Below, piece after piece: positions 35,891-45,978 of a DNA stretch of 64,000 nt (positions are counted from its first letter, which is position 1; every line of letters starts with the position of its first letter). Where the stretch lies: the NCBI RefSeq assembly GCF_963676275.1, contig NZ_OY781091.1, positions 4,855,001 through 4,919,000 of the forward strand, written 5' to 3'. The position numbers and the translations under genes are program-made. This DNA is from an uncultured Cohaesibacter sp. GTDB taxonomy: Bacteria; Pseudomonadota; Alphaproteobacteria; Rhizobiales; Cohaesibacteraceae. Under the pieces are notes generated by a model. The model did no database searches, was not told where the DNA came from, and saw only the letters and a program-made list of their open reading frames with translations.

Positions 35891-36997
35891 ATGGCAGGGC
35901 CAGAGAATATCGCTTTTTCAGACCTTGCCGGATGGCCAGACCATGATCACAAGGCGGCTTTTGCCGCCTTTTGTCATAGCGCGCATTATTTGCTGAAATG
36001 CAAACCATCAACCAGAGATGGCAGCGCGCGCGCCGAAGATCTTCTTGAACTGTCCCGATTGGCGCTGTCGCTGGGCGAGAATATCAGCCCTCACGACGCC
36101 AGGGCATTCTTTGAGAAGCATTTCCAACCCGTCTCTCTTCCCGGCCCGGGGCTGCTCACCGGCTATTACGAGCCGGTATTTGAAGGGCGCTTGCAGCCTG
36201 ATGAAATCTTCCGTTTTCCCCTGCACAAGCGGCCGGCTGATCTGGTGTCGATCAGCGCGCAACAGGCTGAAGCGGCTGGTTTTACATCGGAAACCAGCTT
36301 TGCCCGCAAAGGGGATAAGGGATATGCCTTCCATTATAGTCGCGCAGAGGTGATGGACGGGGCGCTTGAGGGCCAGAATCTGGAGCTTGTCTGGCTCCGG
36401 GATCCCTTTGAAGCCTATATCATCCACATTCAGGGCTCGGCGAAGATCGACCTTGGAGAGGGCCGATTGTTGCCTATCGTCTTTGATGGCAAATCGGGCC
36501 ATCCCTACAAGTCGCTCGGCAAGCTCCTGATCGAACGAGGCATATTCTCGATTGAGACCATCACCATGGATGGCTTGATCGATCATTTGCGCTCGTTGGG
36601 AGATGATGGCGTCAGGATGTTGGGGCAAAATCCCTCCTATATCTATTTCAGGATCGTTAAGGAGGATGAAGGTATTGCCCGAGCCTTTGGCCCGAAAGCT
36701 GCCGCAGGTGTGCCCCTCATCCCCATGCGCAGCATCGCGGTGGATCGCCATCTGCACACTTTCGGTTTGCCCTTTTGGCTGCAAACAAGCTTGCCTGATG
36801 CGACCGGAGAGGCTAAACCCTTCAGGCAAATGGTATTTGCCCATGATACAGGCTCTGCAATCAAAGGCGGAGCCCGGGGCGATCTGTTTGTCGGAACCGG
36901 AGCTGAAGCCGGGGCCTGCGCAGGAAGGCTTCAGCAAGACACCCATTTTATATGCCTGATGCCAAAGCCTGTTGTTGAGCAACGAGAGGAGGAATGA
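35891..36997 (+). CDS. mltA: Membrane-bound lytic murein transglycosylase A family
   Basis: MltA cuts peptidoglycan strands to 1,6-anhydro-muropeptides. The 368 residues include LTGYYEPVFEG near residues 91-101, QGSAKIDLGEGRLLPIVFDG near 181-200, NPSYIYFR near 249-256 and the C-terminal 3D domain with the catalytic Asp in MVFAHDTGSAIKGGARGDLF near 315-334. No signal peptide or lipobox is visible at the N-terminus (MAGPENIAFSDLAGW), which is odd for a periplasmic hydrolase. The smr gene starts at the next base. Confidence 0.9.
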   Translation: MAGPENIAFSDLAGWPDHDHKAAFAAFCHSAHYLLKCKPSTRDGSARAEDLLELSRLALSLGENISPHDARAFFEKHFQPVSLPGPGLLTGYYEPVFEGRLQPDEIFRFPLHKRPADLVSISAQQAEAAGFTSETSFARKGDKGYAFHYSRAEVMDGALEGQNLELVWLRDPFEAYIIHIQGSAKIDLGEGRLLPIVFDGKSGHPYKSLGKLLIERGIFSIETITMDGLIDHLRSLGDDGVRMLGQNPSYIYFRIVKEDEGIARAFGPKAAAGVPLIPMRSIAVDRHLHTFGLPFWLQTSLPDATGEAKPFRQMVFAHDTGSAIKGGARGDLFVGTGAEAGACAGRLQQDTHFICLMPKPVVEQREEE

Positions 36998-37618
36998 ATG
37001 GCTCGAAAACCACCTCTCAGCCGCAAGGATGTCAAGCTCTGGCAAAAGGTGGCCGCGACCGTCAAACCCCTCGAAGGCCGATCTGCCGAACTCAGGGCCC
37101 TGATAGAAACGATCGACAGCCACCAGCGCCTTGAAAAGGCCAATCAGCCCGATGCCAAACATCCGGTACAGCGCCGGGCCAGCGATGCCGAACTCAAGGC
37201 TCTCAAGGAAGCAGGCATTCGCGGTAGAGGCATGGCAAAACCGAAAGGCACCCTTCCGCTTGCTGCTATTGATCGCAAGGAGAAAAAACGGATCGTTCAG
37301 GGCCGTCTTGCCATTGATGCGCGTCTCGATTTGCATGGCATGACGCAGAAAGAAGCCCATGCCGCCCTGTTCGGCTTTCTGCGCAGTTGCCACCAGAGCA
37401 ATCACAAGCATCTATTGGTGATCACCGGCAAGGGCAGCCGCGGCGAGCGGGAAACCTATTCCATCGGACAGGAAAAGGGCGTGCTGCGGCGTGTCGTTCC
37501 AAAATGGCTTTCCGAGCCGGATATCCGCTCGATCATTGTTGGCTTCGAGGAGGCCCATCCGACCCTCGGCGGTGCTGGTGCCTTGCACATACGTCTTAGA
37601 AGGCGTAACAAAATCTGA
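36998..37618 (+). CDS. Smr-domain protein
   Basis: The 206-residue protein has a basic, disordered N-terminal half and a C-terminal Smr domain: LDLHGMTQKEAHAALFGFL near residues 109-127, LLVITGKGSRGER near 139-151, and VLRRVVPKWL near 162-171. Smr domains act as nucleases or bind nucleic acid; free-standing bacterial copies have been linked to rRNA quality control and DNA repair. It has a strong GAGGAGGAA site overlapping the mltA stop and directly abuts mltA. Confidence 0.87.
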   Translation: MARKPPLSRKDVKLWQKVAATVKPLEGRSAELRALIETIDSHQRLEKANQPDAKHPVQRRASDAELKALKEAGIRGRGMAKPKGTLPLAAIDRKEKKRIVQGRLAIDARLDLHGMTQKEAHAALFGFLRSCHQSNHKHLLVITGKGSRGERETYSIGQEKGVLRRVVPKWLSEPDIRSIIVGFEEAHPTLGGAGALHIRLRRRNKI

Positions 37619-37691
37619 TAGGAATGAGCCAAAGCCAGCCTTTGGCTTGATAAATCACAAGATCAAGATACGGAAAACAGGGATCTGGGCC

Positions 37692-38093
37692 ATGACCCCA
37701 TTCGGTGCGAAATTGCGGCGCATGCGCAAGGAGCGCAATATCACGCTCAAGGAGATGGCGGATCGGCTGGATATTTCCAGTGCCTATCTGTCAGCGCTTG
37801 AGCATGGCAAGCGCGGCAAGCCGACCTGGTTTCTCATTCAGCGCATCATCGCCTATTTCAACATCATCTGGGATGAAGCAGAAGAATTGCAGCGTCTGGC
37901 CGAGATTTCAGACCCGAATCCAACCATCCGCACTGCAGGTCTCGATCCGCGCGCAACGGAACTGGCCAATCTGCTGGCCGAACGCATCGATCAGATTTCC
38001 AAGGAAAGTCTGGAAGCCCTGATCCTGCAGGTGCGCTCCGCTTCCTCCCGTGGCCGCGGCATGGGAACGCCGGATTTCAGGGATCAGACCTGA
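37692..38093 (+). CDS. XRE-family helix-turn-helix regulator
   Basis: The 133-residue protein has an N-terminal Cro/CI-type HTH: FGAKLRRMRKERNITLKEMADRL near residues 4-26 and ISSAYLSALEHGKRGKPTW near 28-46. A helical C-terminal part shows no ligand domain. The start ATG 37692 is chosen because similarity begins there, though an open frame runs upstream into smr. Targets are unknown. It ends the tim44-mltA-smr-xre run, and a bidirectional terminator separates it from hslU. Confidence 0.88.
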   Translation: MTPFGAKLRRMRKERNITLKEMADRLDISSAYLSALEHGKRGKPTWFLIQRIIAYFNIIWDEAEELQRLAEISDPNPTIRTAGLDPRATELANLLAERIDQISKESLEALILQVRSASSRGRGMGTPDFRDQT

Positions 38094-38121
38094 CGGCCCC
38101 TTTACGCATTACGGCATAAGA

Positions 38122-38150
38122 AAAAGGGCATCCCGATGGAATGCCCTTTT
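38122..38150. terminator. Bidirectional terminator between the XRE gene and hslU
   Basis: AAAAGGGCAT and ATGCCCTTTT form a perfect 10-bp stem with a 9-base loop. Confidence 0.9.
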
Positions 38151-38175
38151 ATATTTTGTATTTAATATCAGATAT

Positions 38176-39483
38176 TTAGAGTATATAGCGGCTGAGGTCG
38201 GTATTCTTGGCCAACTCACCCACATGCTCGCGTACAAAGCTGCCGCTGATCTCGATGCTATCGCCGCTGCGATCTGGCGCTTCGAAAGAAATATCTTCCA
38301 GAATCTTCTCCATCACGGTTTGCAGGCGACGGGCACCGATATTTTCCACCGTGCTGTTCAGCTCCACTGCAATGTCGGCGATGGTTTCAATCGCATCGCT
38401 GGTAAAGGAGAGGGTCACATTCTCTGTGGCCATCAGGGCCGAATATTGCTTTGGCAGATTGGCTTCCGTATCGGTCAGAATGGCCTTGAAATCTTCTCTT
38501 GTAAGGGCGCGCAATTCGACACGGATCGGCAAGCGCCCCTGCAATTCGGGCAGCAGGTCTGACGGCTTGGAAACATGGAAGGCGCCAGAGGCAATGAACA
38601 GGATATGGTCGGTCTTGACCGGTCCATATTTGGTCGTCACCGTCGTGCCTTCAATCAGCGGCAGCAAGTCGCGCTGGACACCTTCGCGGGAGACGTCAGC
38701 CCCGCCCTTTCCTTCACGGGCGCAGATCTTGTCGATCTCGTCAAGGAAGACAATGCCGCTATTCTCCACCAGTGAAATCGACTCCGAAATGATCTTGTCT
38801 TCATCCAGAAGCTTGTCGGATTCTTCGGTAATCAGCAGCTCATAGGAATCCTTGACCTTGACTTTGCGTTGCTTGGTGCGGCCGCCAAAGGCCTTGCCGA
38901 ACATGTCCGAGAGATTCATCACGCCCATCGAGCCGCCCGGCATGCCCGGAATTTCGAAGGAAGACATCGGTGAACTGGTGTCTTTCACTTCAATCTCGAT
39001 TTCCTTGTCATCCAGCAGACCGTCGCGCAGCTTCTTGCGGAAGCTGTCTCTCGTCGAAGGGCCTGCTCCCGGTCCGACCAGAGCATCCAGCACCCGATCC
39101 TCGGCAGCGCCATGGGCGGCAGCCTTGACATCCTTGCGGCTCTTTTCTCGCGTCAGGGCAATGCCGCTCTCGATAAGATCACGCACGATCTGGTCAACAT
39201 CCCGGCCGACATAGCCGACTTCGGTAAATTTCGTGGCCTCTACCTTGATGAAGGGGGCATTGGCCAGCTTGGCCAGACGGCGGGAAATTTCAGTCTTGCC
39301 AACGCCCGTTGGCCCGATCATCAGGATATTTTTCGGCAGCACCTCTTCCCTGAGATCGTCATCGAGCTGTTGCCTGCGCCAGCGATTTCTAAGAGCGATT
39401 GCCACGGCCCGCTTGGCGTCTTTCTGCCCGACAATGAAGCGATCCAGCTCGGAAACAATTTCGCGGGGGGAAAAATCGGTCAT
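38176..39483 (-). CDS. hslU: ATP-dependent protease ATPase subunit HslU
   Basis: HslU is the AAA+ unfoldase that feeds substrates into the HslV peptidase. The 435 residues hold Walker [17 protein letters not shown] near 51-66, the pore-loop region [16 protein letters not shown] near 77-92, the intermediate I-domain (about 110-240), Walker [13 protein letters not shown] near 244-255 and sensor 2 with [13 protein letters not shown] near 385-397. It lies downstream of a GNAT gene and hslV on the same strand. Confidence 0.97.
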   Translation of the reverse strand: MTDFSPREIVSELDRFIVGQKDAKRAVAIALRNRWRRQQLDDDLREEVLPKNILMIGPTGVGKTEISRRLAKLANAPFIKVEATKFTEVGYVGRDVDQIVRDLIESGIALTREKSRKDVKAAAHGAAEDRVLDALVGPGAGPSTRDSFRKKLRDGLLDDKEIEIEVKDTSSPMSSFEIPGMPGGSMGVMNLSDMFGKAFGGRTKQRKVKVKDSYELLITEESDKLLDEDKIISESISLVENSGIVFLDEIDKICAREGKGGADVSREGVQRDLLPLIEGTTVTTKYGPVKTDHILFIASGAFHVSKPSDLLPELQGRLPIRVELRALTREDFKAILTDTEANLPKQYSALMATENVTLSFTSDAIETIADIAVELNSTVENIGARRLQTVMEKILEDISFEAPDRSGDSIEISGSFVREHVGELAKNTDLSRYIL

Positions 39484-39486
39484 CTT

Positions 39487-40008
39487 TTATATCTCCTGAA
39501 AGGTCCGGACCATGAACAAAGTCGGACCATTCTTTTTATCGACCTGTCTCAAACGGATGAAACCGGCCTTTTCATAGGCTCTGATTGCGAAAAGGTTGGA
39601 AGGATCCGGGTCAACCAGAACAGCGGGTGTTCCTTCACAAAAGAGCTTTGTTATGATCAATTTCAAAAAGCGGGGACCAAGACCGATCCCGACTTTGTCT
39701 TCAGGGCCGATGAACTGATCCAGCCCGATTGTGCCCACAGGGCATTCAATAGGAACATTATCCTCATTCCGGTCAACATCAAGCTCGCAAAGCTGCATAT
39801 AGGCAAAGGCGCTTTCGTCAAGACAAACCATAAGCGGTGTGACAGCGTCATCACCCATATGCCTTTCAATCGAACTGATGGCCTTTTCCGCCGGATCCCA
39901 CCATTTTGCAACATGTGGCTTTGATAACCAGTCATGGAGCAAGGGCAGATCCGGTTTCTCAACCGGACGAAAACCGATGTTACCCCTATTTGGCATCCAG
40001 AATTTCAA
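39487..40008 (-). CDS. GNAT-family acetyltransferase between hslV and hslU
   Basis: The 173-residue protein resembles aminoglycoside 6'-acetyltransferase-like GNATs: [29 protein letters not shown] near residues 8-36 (two segments), [10 protein letters not shown] near 92-101, [17 protein letters not shown] near 107-123 and [16 protein letters not shown] near 143-158. The natural substrate is unknown; resistance function is not implied. It begins within the last codons of hslV and ends 3 bp before hslU, so the three genes are one transcript. I recall the same insertion in other rhizobia. Confidence 0.85.
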   Translation of the reverse strand: MKFWMPNRGNIGFRPVEKPDLPLLHDWLSKPHVAKWWDPAEKAISSIERHMGDDAVTPLMVCLDESAFAYMQLCELDVDRNEDNVPIECPVGTIGLDQFIGPEDKVGIGLGPRFLKLIITKLFCEGTPAVLVDPDPSNLFAIRAYEKAGFIRLRQVDKKNGPTLFMVRTFQEI

Positions 40009-40555
40009 CAGTCAGATTGTCATTGGTGTAGATGCAGATCTCGGCAGCAATGGCCATGGCCTTGCGGGCAATCGTTTCGGCATCCATGTCCGTTTCCATC
40101 AGGGCACGCGCTGCAGCCAGCGCGTAATTGCCACCGGATCCGATGGCGGTCACACCATTTTCCGGCTCCAGAACATCGCCCGTGCCAGTCAGAACAAGCG
40201 AGACATCCTTGTCGGCCACGATCATCATCGCTTCAAGGCGGCGCAGATAGCGGTCCGTGCGCCAGTCCTTGGCCATATCGACACAGGCCCGCGTCAATTG
40301 ATCGGGATATTGTTCCAGCTTTGCCTCGAGGCGCTCAAACAACGTGAAGGCATCGGCCGTAGCTCCCGCAAAGCCGGAAATCACATTGCCCCTGCCCAAT
40401 GGCCGCACCTTTCGGGCATTGCCCTTGATGACCGTGTTGCCCAGGCTGACCTGACCGTCGCCAGCGATCACCACCTTGCCATCCTTGCGAACCGAAAGAA
40501 TGGTGGTCCCGCGCCAGCCGGGGAAAGCCGAATTATTGTTAGACTGTTCTGTCAT
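39986..40555 (-). CDS. hslV: ATP-dependent protease peptidase subunit HslV
   Basis: HslV is the proteasome-like threonine peptidase. Processing before the Thr in [19 protein letters not shown] (near residues 16-34) exposes the nucleophile. The rest of the 189 residues match the family: [21 protein letters not shown] near 50-70 and [15 protein letters not shown] near 136-150. It is divergent from hisB with ~320 bp between, and its 3' end overlaps the GNAT gene by 23 bp. Confidence 0.97.
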   Translation of the reverse strand: MTEQSNNNSAFPGWRGTTILSVRKDGKVVIAGDGQVSLGNTVIKGNARKVRPLGRGNVISGFAGATADAFTLFERLEAKLEQYPDQLTRACVDMAKDWRTDRYLRRLEAMMIVADKDVSLVLTGTGDVLEPENGVTAIGSGGNYALAAARALMETDMDAETIARKAMAIAAEICIYTNDNLTVEILDAK

Positions 40556-40875
40556 GAAAAAATTTATCCATCATTCTGCCCATTCATCATGAGCCATATG
40601 GGTAAGCGGATCATCTATCTGATATCCGCTTCAGTTTAACCAGATGTAAGCATCGCTCTGCGATTTTCAATCTCGCTTTGAATGAAACCGAAATGCAAGG
40701 CTTTTGCGTCCATTTGTGCCATATAGGGCAGCTTTCGTTGGCATTCCGTCAACAAAGGCGCTAAAAGCGGAATTATTGACCCTTTCCAGTTGCATTTTGC
40801 GCCCTGCGCCCTATGGATTTGTCTACGGCGCCCTGATACATAACGTTGGAATGAACCAAGCCAAGGATTGCTTTC
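40556..40875. other. Divergent promoter region between hslV and hisB
   Basis: No gene is supported; a long antisense frame that crosses it belongs to the shadow of hisB. Both promoters must be here. No heat-shock promoter was recognised with confidence upstream of hslV. Confidence 0.4.
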
Positions 40876-41469
40876 ATGCGCACAGCATCGATCACCCGCA
40901 AGACCAATGAAACCGATATCTCGCTTTCCATCAATCTGGATGGAACAGGAAGCTATTCTATTGATACCGGTGTTGGATTTCTCGACCATATGATTGATCA
41001 GCTGTCGCGCCATTCCCTCATTGACATGACCATCAAGGCCAAAGGTGATTTGCATATCGATGCTCATCACACCGCTGAGGATATCGGCATCGCCCTTGGG
41101 CAGGCTTTCAAGCAGGCGCTTGGCGACAAGAAGGGCATCGCCCGCTATGCCGATGTGCATCTGCCGATGGACGAGGTCATGACGCGGGCGGCGGTTGATG
41201 TGTCCGGTCGTCCCTATCTGGTCTGGGATGTCACCTTCAGCCGTGACAAGGTGGGTGATTTCGATACCGAACTGTTTGAGGAATTTTTCCATGCATTCGC
41301 TCAGAATGCCGGAATTACCCTCCATATCGCCAATCTTTACGGAACCAACAACCACCATATCGCAGAGAGCTGTTTCAAGGCCGTGGCGCGTGTTTTGCGC
41401 ATGGCCGTTGAAGTGGACCCGCGACAGGCGGATCGCGTACCGTCGACCAAGGGAACCTTGAACGGATGA
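40876..41469 (+). CDS. hisB: Imidazoleglycerol-phosphate dehydratase
   Basis: HisB dehydrates IGP to imidazole acetol phosphate in histidine synthesis. The 197 residues match the stand-alone enzyme: [18 protein letters not shown] near residues 33-50, [17 protein letters not shown] near 62-78 with metal-binding His, and [17 protein letters not shown] near 157-173. It opens the hisB-DUF2628-hisH-hisA-hisF-hisE-coaA cluster. Confidence 0.96.
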   Translation: MRTASITRKTNETDISLSINLDGTGSYSIDTGVGFLDHMIDQLSRHSLIDMTIKAKGDLHIDAHHTAEDIGIALGQAFKQALGDKKGIARYADVHLPMDEVMTRAAVDVSGRPYLVWDVTFSRDKVGDFDTELFEEFFHAFAQNAGITLHIANLYGTNNHHIAESCFKAVARVLRMAVEVDPRQADRVPSTKGTLNG

Positions 41470-41532
41470 TGGTCTGACAGCAATGAATCTGTCAGCCAAT
41501 GAAACCGTCCGCCAACGAATCAGGGCAAGGTA

Positions 41533-42069
41533 ATGGCTTCCTATACGATCTATGAAAAACCGGGGCTTTCGCTTGAAGAGACCATTGAAAGCGCGGTCAT
41601 GGTGAGAAATCATTATTCGACGCTGGCTTTTTTCCTGCCAGCGCTCTGGATGATTTTCAAGCGCTTGTGGTGGGTGTTGCTCGGCTATTGCCTGTTCATG
41701 ATTCCGCTCTGGTCGCTCTATGGCACTCTGCCGCTCTGGTCCGAGATGCTCATCAGTCTGTTCATCAGCGCCCTGATCAGCGTGGAAGCGCCCACTCTGA
41801 TTGGTTGGCAGCTGGAAAGAAAGGGCTATCTCGAAGTGGTGACCCTTTATGCCGAAGATCTGGATCATTGCGAGCATCGCTATATTGCCTTCAAGCTTGA
41901 TGCCGCCGACAAAGGCGAGACCATAAAACCGGCATCCCGCAATAGGGACGGGCTGGCGCACCAAAAAGGATTGAAGCGTTTTGCAGCCGCCGAGCTGACC
42001 GACAGGAAGAGCCCGGGCCCGGTTCTCGGCCTGTTTCCGACGCCAGACCCTTCCCAGGAGACCAAGTAA
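41533..42069 (+). CDS. DUF2628 small membrane protein in the his operon
   Basis: The 178-residue protein has a short N-terminal segment, then two or three membrane helices (about residues 35-105: FFLPALWMIFKRLWWVLLGY, FISALISVEAPTLIGWQL), and a polar C-terminal tail. This is the DUF2628 pattern. The function is unknown. It lies 63 bp after hisB and directly abuts hisH, and I recall the same placing in other rhizobia, so it is probably translated with the his enzymes. Confidence 0.85.
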   Translation: MASYTIYEKPGLSLEETIESAVMVRNHYSTLAFFLPALWMIFKRLWWVLLGYCLFMIPLWSLYGTLPLWSEMLISLFISALISVEAPTLIGWQLERKGYLEVVTLYAEDLDHCEHRYIAFKLDAADKGETIKPASRNRDGLAHQKGLKRFAAAELTDRKSPGPVLGLFPTPDPSQETK

Positions 42070-42720
42070 ATGCGCATTGCAATCATTGATTATGGCTCGG
42101 GCAATCTGTGCTCGGCAGCCAAGGCATTTGAGCGAGCTGCAAGGGAAAGCGGCTTACAGGCCGAGATTCTGGTGACATCCGATCCTGAAGCGGTGCGTTC
42201 TGCCGGTCACATCATTCTGCCCGGTGTCGGGGCCTATGCCGATTGCCGGGCCGGGCTTGATGCGGTTGATGGCATGGTTGAAGCCTTGAATGAGGCCGTG
42301 ATCACGGAGGGCAAGCCTTTCCTCGGCATCTGTGTCGGTCTTCAGCTGCTGGCCAGCCGTGGCCTTGAATATAGGATAACCGAGGGTCTTGGCTGGATCC
42401 CGGGCGATGTCGTCTCGCTGGAACCATCCGATCCGAGCCTCAAGATCCCGCATATGGGCTGGAACACCGTAGAACTGGTCAGGGACCATCCTGTCTGGCA
42501 GGGCATTCCCACCGGTCCTGATGGGCTGCATGCCTATTTCGTCCATTCCTATCATCTCAAGGCGGCCAATCCCGACCATGTGCTGGCAACGGCAGACTAT
42601 GCGCAAACCGTGACCGCCTGCGTTGGCCGTGACAATATCATCGGAACCCAGTTCCACCCGGAAAAGAGCCAGAAACTGGGGCTTGCCCTGATCGCCAATT
42701 TCCTCAAATGGAGGCCGTAA
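42070..42720 (+). CDS. hisH: Imidazole glycerol phosphate synthase, glutaminase subunit
   Basis: HisH splits glutamine and channels ammonia to HisF. The 216-residue class I amidotransferase has [19 protein letters not shown] near residues 5-23, the oxyanion segment [10 protein letters not shown] near 48-57, the nucleophile Cys in [12 protein letters not shown] near 83-94, and the His/Glu pair in [14 protein letters not shown] near 195-208. It abuts hisA. Confidence 0.96.
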   Translation: MRIAIIDYGSGNLCSAAKAFERAARESGLQAEILVTSDPEAVRSAGHIILPGVGAYADCRAGLDAVDGMVEALNEAVITEGKPFLGICVGLQLLASRGLEYRITEGLGWIPGDVVSLEPSDPSLKIPHMGWNTVELVRDHPVWQGIPTGPDGLHAYFVHSYHLKAANPDHVLATADYAQTVTACVGRDNIIGTQFHPEKSQKLGLALIANFLKWRP

Positions 42721-43485
42721 ATGATCATTTTTCCCGCTATCGATCTGAAGGATGGTCAATGCGTGCGCCTCAAGCTGGGCGATATGGATCAGGCCACCAT
42801 TTTCAACAATGATCCCGGTGATCAGGCCCGCCGCTTTCAGGATCAGGGCTTTGAATGGCTGCATGTGGTTGATCTCAACGGTGCCTTTGCCGGTAAATCG
42901 GAAAATACCGCAGCGGTTGACAGCATCCTGAGCCATACCACCAATCCGGTGCAGCTGGGGGGTGGCATTCGCGACCTTGCCGGCATCGGCCATTGGCTGG
43001 AAAAGGGCATCAGCCGCGTCATTCTGGGAACCGTTGCCGTGCGTGACCCCGCGCTGGTCAAACAGGCTTGCAAAGAATTTCCCGGCCACATTGCCGTGGG
43101 CATTGATGCCAAGGGCGGCAAGGTTGCCGTTGAAGGCTGGGCCGAAACGTCCGAATTGACCATTATCGATCTGGCCAGACAGTTCGAAGATGCCGGTGTT
43201 GCTGCCATCATCTATACCGATATTGATCGCGACGGCATATTGAAGGGCCTCAATATCCCCTCGACGCTGGAACTGGCCAATGCAACCTCCATTCCCGTCA
43301 TCGCTTCGGGTGGTCTGGCCTCGATTGATGATGTCAAGCGCCTGCTTGAGCCTGATTGCGCCATTCTGGAAGGCGCGATCACCGGTCGCGCCCTTTATGA
43401 CGGGCGTCTTGATCCCGATGAGGCCCTTGGCCTGATTGCCGCGGCAAAAGCTGCCAGCAAAGCCGCAGGAGAAAAAGAATGCTGA
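42721..43485 (+). CDS. hisA: ProFAR isomerase HisA
   Basis: HisA opens the ribose of ProFAR to PRFAR. The 254-residue (beta/alpha)8 barrel has the catalytic Asp in [15 protein letters not shown] near residues 3-17, phosphate-binding QLGGGIRD near 79-86, and the second-half [13 protein letters not shown] near 164-176 and [13 protein letters not shown] near 196-208. Its last 7 bp overlap hisF. Confidence 0.96.
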   Translation: MIIFPAIDLKDGQCVRLKLGDMDQATIFNNDPGDQARRFQDQGFEWLHVVDLNGAFAGKSENTAAVDSILSHTTNPVQLGGGIRDLAGIGHWLEKGISRVILGTVAVRDPALVKQACKEFPGHIAVGIDAKGGKVAVEGWAETSELTIIDLARQFEDAGVAAIIYTDIDRDGILKGLNIPSTLELANATSIPVIASGGLASIDDVKRLLEPDCAILEGAITGRALYDGRLDPDEALGLIAAAKAASKAAGEKEC

Positions 43486-44261
43486 AAGCCCGTGTCATTC
43501 CCTGCCTTGATGTGAAGGATGGTCGCGTCGTCAAGGGCGTCAATTTCGTTGATCTGAAGGATGCCGGTGACCCGGTGGAAAGCGCCAAGGCCTATGACGC
43601 CGCCGGTGCCGACGAGCTTTGCTTTCTGGACATCACCGCCAGCCACGAGAACAGGGGTACCATTCTGGATGTGGTGCGCCGCACCGCCGAGGAATGCTTC
43701 ATGCCGGTGACCGTCGGTGGCGGTATCCGCACCACAGACAATATCCGAGATCTGCTCAAGGCCGGAGCCGACAAGGTGTCGATCAACACCGCCGCCGTGC
43801 TGCGCCGGGAGTTTATCCGGGAAGCGTCGGAGAAATTCGGCGCCCAATGCATTGTTGCTTCCGTTGATGCCAAGCGCGTCAGCAAGGAGGGCGAGCCGCT
43901 CAAATGGGAAATCTTCACCCATGGTGGCCGCACGCCAACCGGCATCGACGCCATCGAATATGCTCAGGAAGTGGTTGATCTGGGCGCGGGAGAAATCCTG
44001 CTTACCTCGATGGATCGCGATGGCACCAAAATTGGTTTCGATATCGATCTGACCCGCAGGATCGCAGATATGCTGACGGTTCCTGTGATTGCGTCGGGCG
44101 GAGTTGGCACCCTTGATCATCTGGTCGAAGGGGTGCGCGATGGCCACGCCACCGCGGTTCTGGCTGCCTCCATCTTCCATTTTGGCGAATTCTCTATTCA
44201 GCAAGCCAAGGAACATATGGTCAAGGCAGGCATCCCGATGCGGATGGATATGGGCAAATAG
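43479..44261 (+). CDS. hisF: Imidazole glycerol phosphate synthase, cyclase subunit
   Basis: HisF joins ammonia to PRFAR, making IGP and AICAR. The 260 residues have the catalytic Asp in [19 protein letters not shown] near residues 7-25, [17 protein letters not shown] near 77-93, and the second Asp in [14 protein letters not shown] near 175-188, then [12 protein letters not shown] near 202-213. It overlaps hisA by 7 bp, so translation is coupled. Confidence 0.97.
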   Translation: MLKARVIPCLDVKDGRVVKGVNFVDLKDAGDPVESAKAYDAAGADELCFLDITASHENRGTILDVVRRTAEECFMPVTVGGGIRTTDNIRDLLKAGADKVSINTAAVLRREFIREASEKFGAQCIVASVDAKRVSKEGEPLKWEIFTHGGRTPTGIDAIEYAQEVVDLGAGEILLTSMDRDGTKIGFDIDLTRRIADMLTVPVIASGGVGTLDHLVEGVRDGHATAVLAASIFHFGEFSIQQAKEHMVKAGIPMRMDMGK

Positions 44262-44348
44262 ACAGGGCCGAAAGAGCCGTCATAAGACATAAGCATTGCT
44301 GGCGCACTCCTGACAAAGCGTGCCTTGCTTTGCAGAAAAGGAAAAACC

Positions 44349-44672
44349 GTGACAAACTTTACGCTCAATGATCTAGAGGCCATCATCGCCAAACGCGCTA
44401 CCTCGGGCGATCCGAAATCCTATACCCGCAAGCTGATGGGCAAGGGCGTGGGCAAATGCGCCCAGAAAATGGGTGAGGAAGCCGTCGAAGCCGTAATTGC
44501 CTCGGTCAAGGGCGACAAGGCGGAGCTGACAGCCGAAACCGCAGATCTGCTCTATCACCTGCTGGTGGTGCTGAGAATTTCCGATGTGCCCCTTTCAGAC
44601 GTGATGAAAGAGCTTGCCAGTCGCACGGGCCAGACCGGTCTTGAGGAAAAGGCCTCGCGCTCTGCGGACTAA
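44349..44672 (+). CDS. hisE: Phosphoribosyl-ATP diphosphatase
   Basis: HisE hydrolyses PR-ATP to PR-AMP. From the GTG at 44349 ([16 protein letters not shown]) the protein is 107 residues, the normal size. It has the MazG-like helical motif [21 protein letters not shown] near residues 46-66 (EExxE-type) and [13 protein letters not shown] near 72-84. GTG is preferred to the in-frame codon at 44325 because AAAAGGA precedes it by a good distance. It lies 87 bp after hisF. Confidence 0.94.
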   Translation: MTNFTLNDLEAIIAKRATSGDPKSYTRKLMGKGVGKCAQKMGEEAVEAVIASVKGDKAELTAETADLLYHLLVVLRISDVPLSDVMKELASRTGQTGLEEKASRSAD

Positions 44673-44901
44673 AGTCTATTGGAATGGTCCTTTTATACGG
44701 GTTCGCAGGTGCAAAAAAGCCTGTAGACATTGAGCTTGATCAAGCCGTTGCCAACTTTCTATCGCTAGGGTGCCCGCGCTTGCCTTGCGCACTGTTCCGG
44801 TATCGGAGCCATACACCGGACATTTTGCGCAGGCAGAAGCAGGAGGAGCATGCAACGGGAAATCGACGGTCGGTCGATCAAAAAGGCTCCGAGGATTAAC
44901 A

Positions 44902-45855
44902 ATGAAGCAAACGGTAACCCGGCAACTGTCCCCCTACAGGGTTTTTACCAGCGATGAATGGGCAACCCTGCGTGCAGATACACCGCTGACCCTGACCAAG
45001 CCCGATCTTGAGAAAATCAAGAGTCTGAATGACCCGATTTCTCTCAGGGAAGTGGAGGAAATCTATCTCCCGCTCTCAAGGCTGCTAAGCTATTATGTCG
45101 AATTTGCCAAAGGTCTCAACAATGCGACGCAGCATTTTCTGGGTACCAATGAGCCAAAGACGCCCTTCATCATCGGCATTGCCGGTTCGGTTTCCGTTGG
45201 CAAATCCACCACGGCGCGCCTGCTGCAAACCCTTCTGAGCCGCTGGCCAGCCAGCCCGAAGGTGGATCTGGTGACCACCGATGGCTTTTTGCTGCCAAAT
45301 GCTGTGCTGGAAGCTGAAGGCCTGATGCGTCGCAAGGGCTTTCCTGAGAGCTATGATCGCACGGCCCTGATCGAATTCCTGACAGATATCAAGGCAGGCA
45401 AGCGCAATGTCCGTGCACCGGTCTATTCCCACTTCTATTATGATGTGATGTCGACCGAAGCCCAGATCATCGATCAGCCCGATATCCTGATTCTGGAAGG
45501 CCTCAACGTGTTGCAGACCAGCATCCTGCCAACCGATGCCAAGGATATTCCCTTCGTCTCCGATTTCTTTGATTTCTCGGTCTATATCGATGCCGACGAG
45601 GATATGCTGCACCAATGGTATCTGGAACGCTTCTCACGCTTGCGCGAGACCGCCTTTCGCGATCCGGGCTCCTATTTTCATCGCTATTCACTGATTGATG
45701 AATCCGAAGCCGTCTCGATCGCCAATGATCTTTGGAGTTCCATCAACCTGGTCAATCTGAGGGAGAATATCTTCCCCACAAGACCGCGCGCCGATCTGGT
45801 CCTGCGCAAGGAAGACGGCCATGCGATCACGACCGTGATGCTGCGCAAGCTATAA
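44902..45855 (+). CDS. coaA: Pantothenate kinase, type I
   Basis: CoaA phosphorylates pantothenate, the committed step of coenzyme A synthesis, and is usually inhibited by CoA. The 317 residues have the P-loop [19 protein letters not shown] near residues 91-109, [18 protein letters not shown] near 126-143, [11 protein letters not shown] near 174-184 and [12 protein letters not shown] near 194-205. The start ATG 44902 has GAGGAT ahead of it; an upstream codon at 44770 gives no extra similarity. It closes the his cluster, with a clear terminator. Confidence 0.95.
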   Translation: MKQTVTRQLSPYRVFTSDEWATLRADTPLTLTKPDLEKIKSLNDPISLREVEEIYLPLSRLLSYYVEFAKGLNNATQHFLGTNEPKTPFIIGIAGSVSVGKSTTARLLQTLLSRWPASPKVDLVTTDGFLLPNAVLEAEGLMRRKGFPESYDRTALIEFLTDIKAGKRNVRAPVYSHFYYDVMSTEAQIIDQPDILILEGLNVLQTSILPTDAKDIPFVSDFFDFSVYIDADEDMLHQWYLERFSRLRETAFRDPGSYFHRYSLIDESEAVSIANDLWSSINLVNLRENIFPTRPRADLVLRKEDGHAITTVMLRKL

Positions 45856-45882
45856 AATCCGCGATCGGATCGAGACCAAAAT

Positions 45883-45909
45883 AAAAGGCGGCCTGTTGAG
45901 CCGCCTTTT
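45883..45909. terminator. Terminator after coaA
   Basis: AAAAGGCGGC and GCCGCCTTTT form a perfect 10-bp stem with a 7-base loop; it can also serve the convergent kinase gene. Confidence 0.92.
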
Positions 45910-45978
45910 TCTATTGAAATATTCGGTCGCTATCAGGCCACTTGCATAGATGAGGCCCGACTGGCTTGCCTGAAGCCG

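Noticed and set aside
36008-37411. 467-codon minus-strand frame across mltA and smr
   Set aside because: Both plus-strand genes have clear catalytic motifs and good ribosome binding sites; the antisense frame has none.
39487-40008. Aminoglycoside resistance gene
   Set aside because: The resemblance to AAC(6')-type GNATs is general, and its fixed place inside hslVU argues for a housekeeping role.
40636-41964. 442-codon minus-strand frame across hisB and DUF2628
   Set aside because: It is antisense to conserved genes and runs through the hslV-hisB promoter region.
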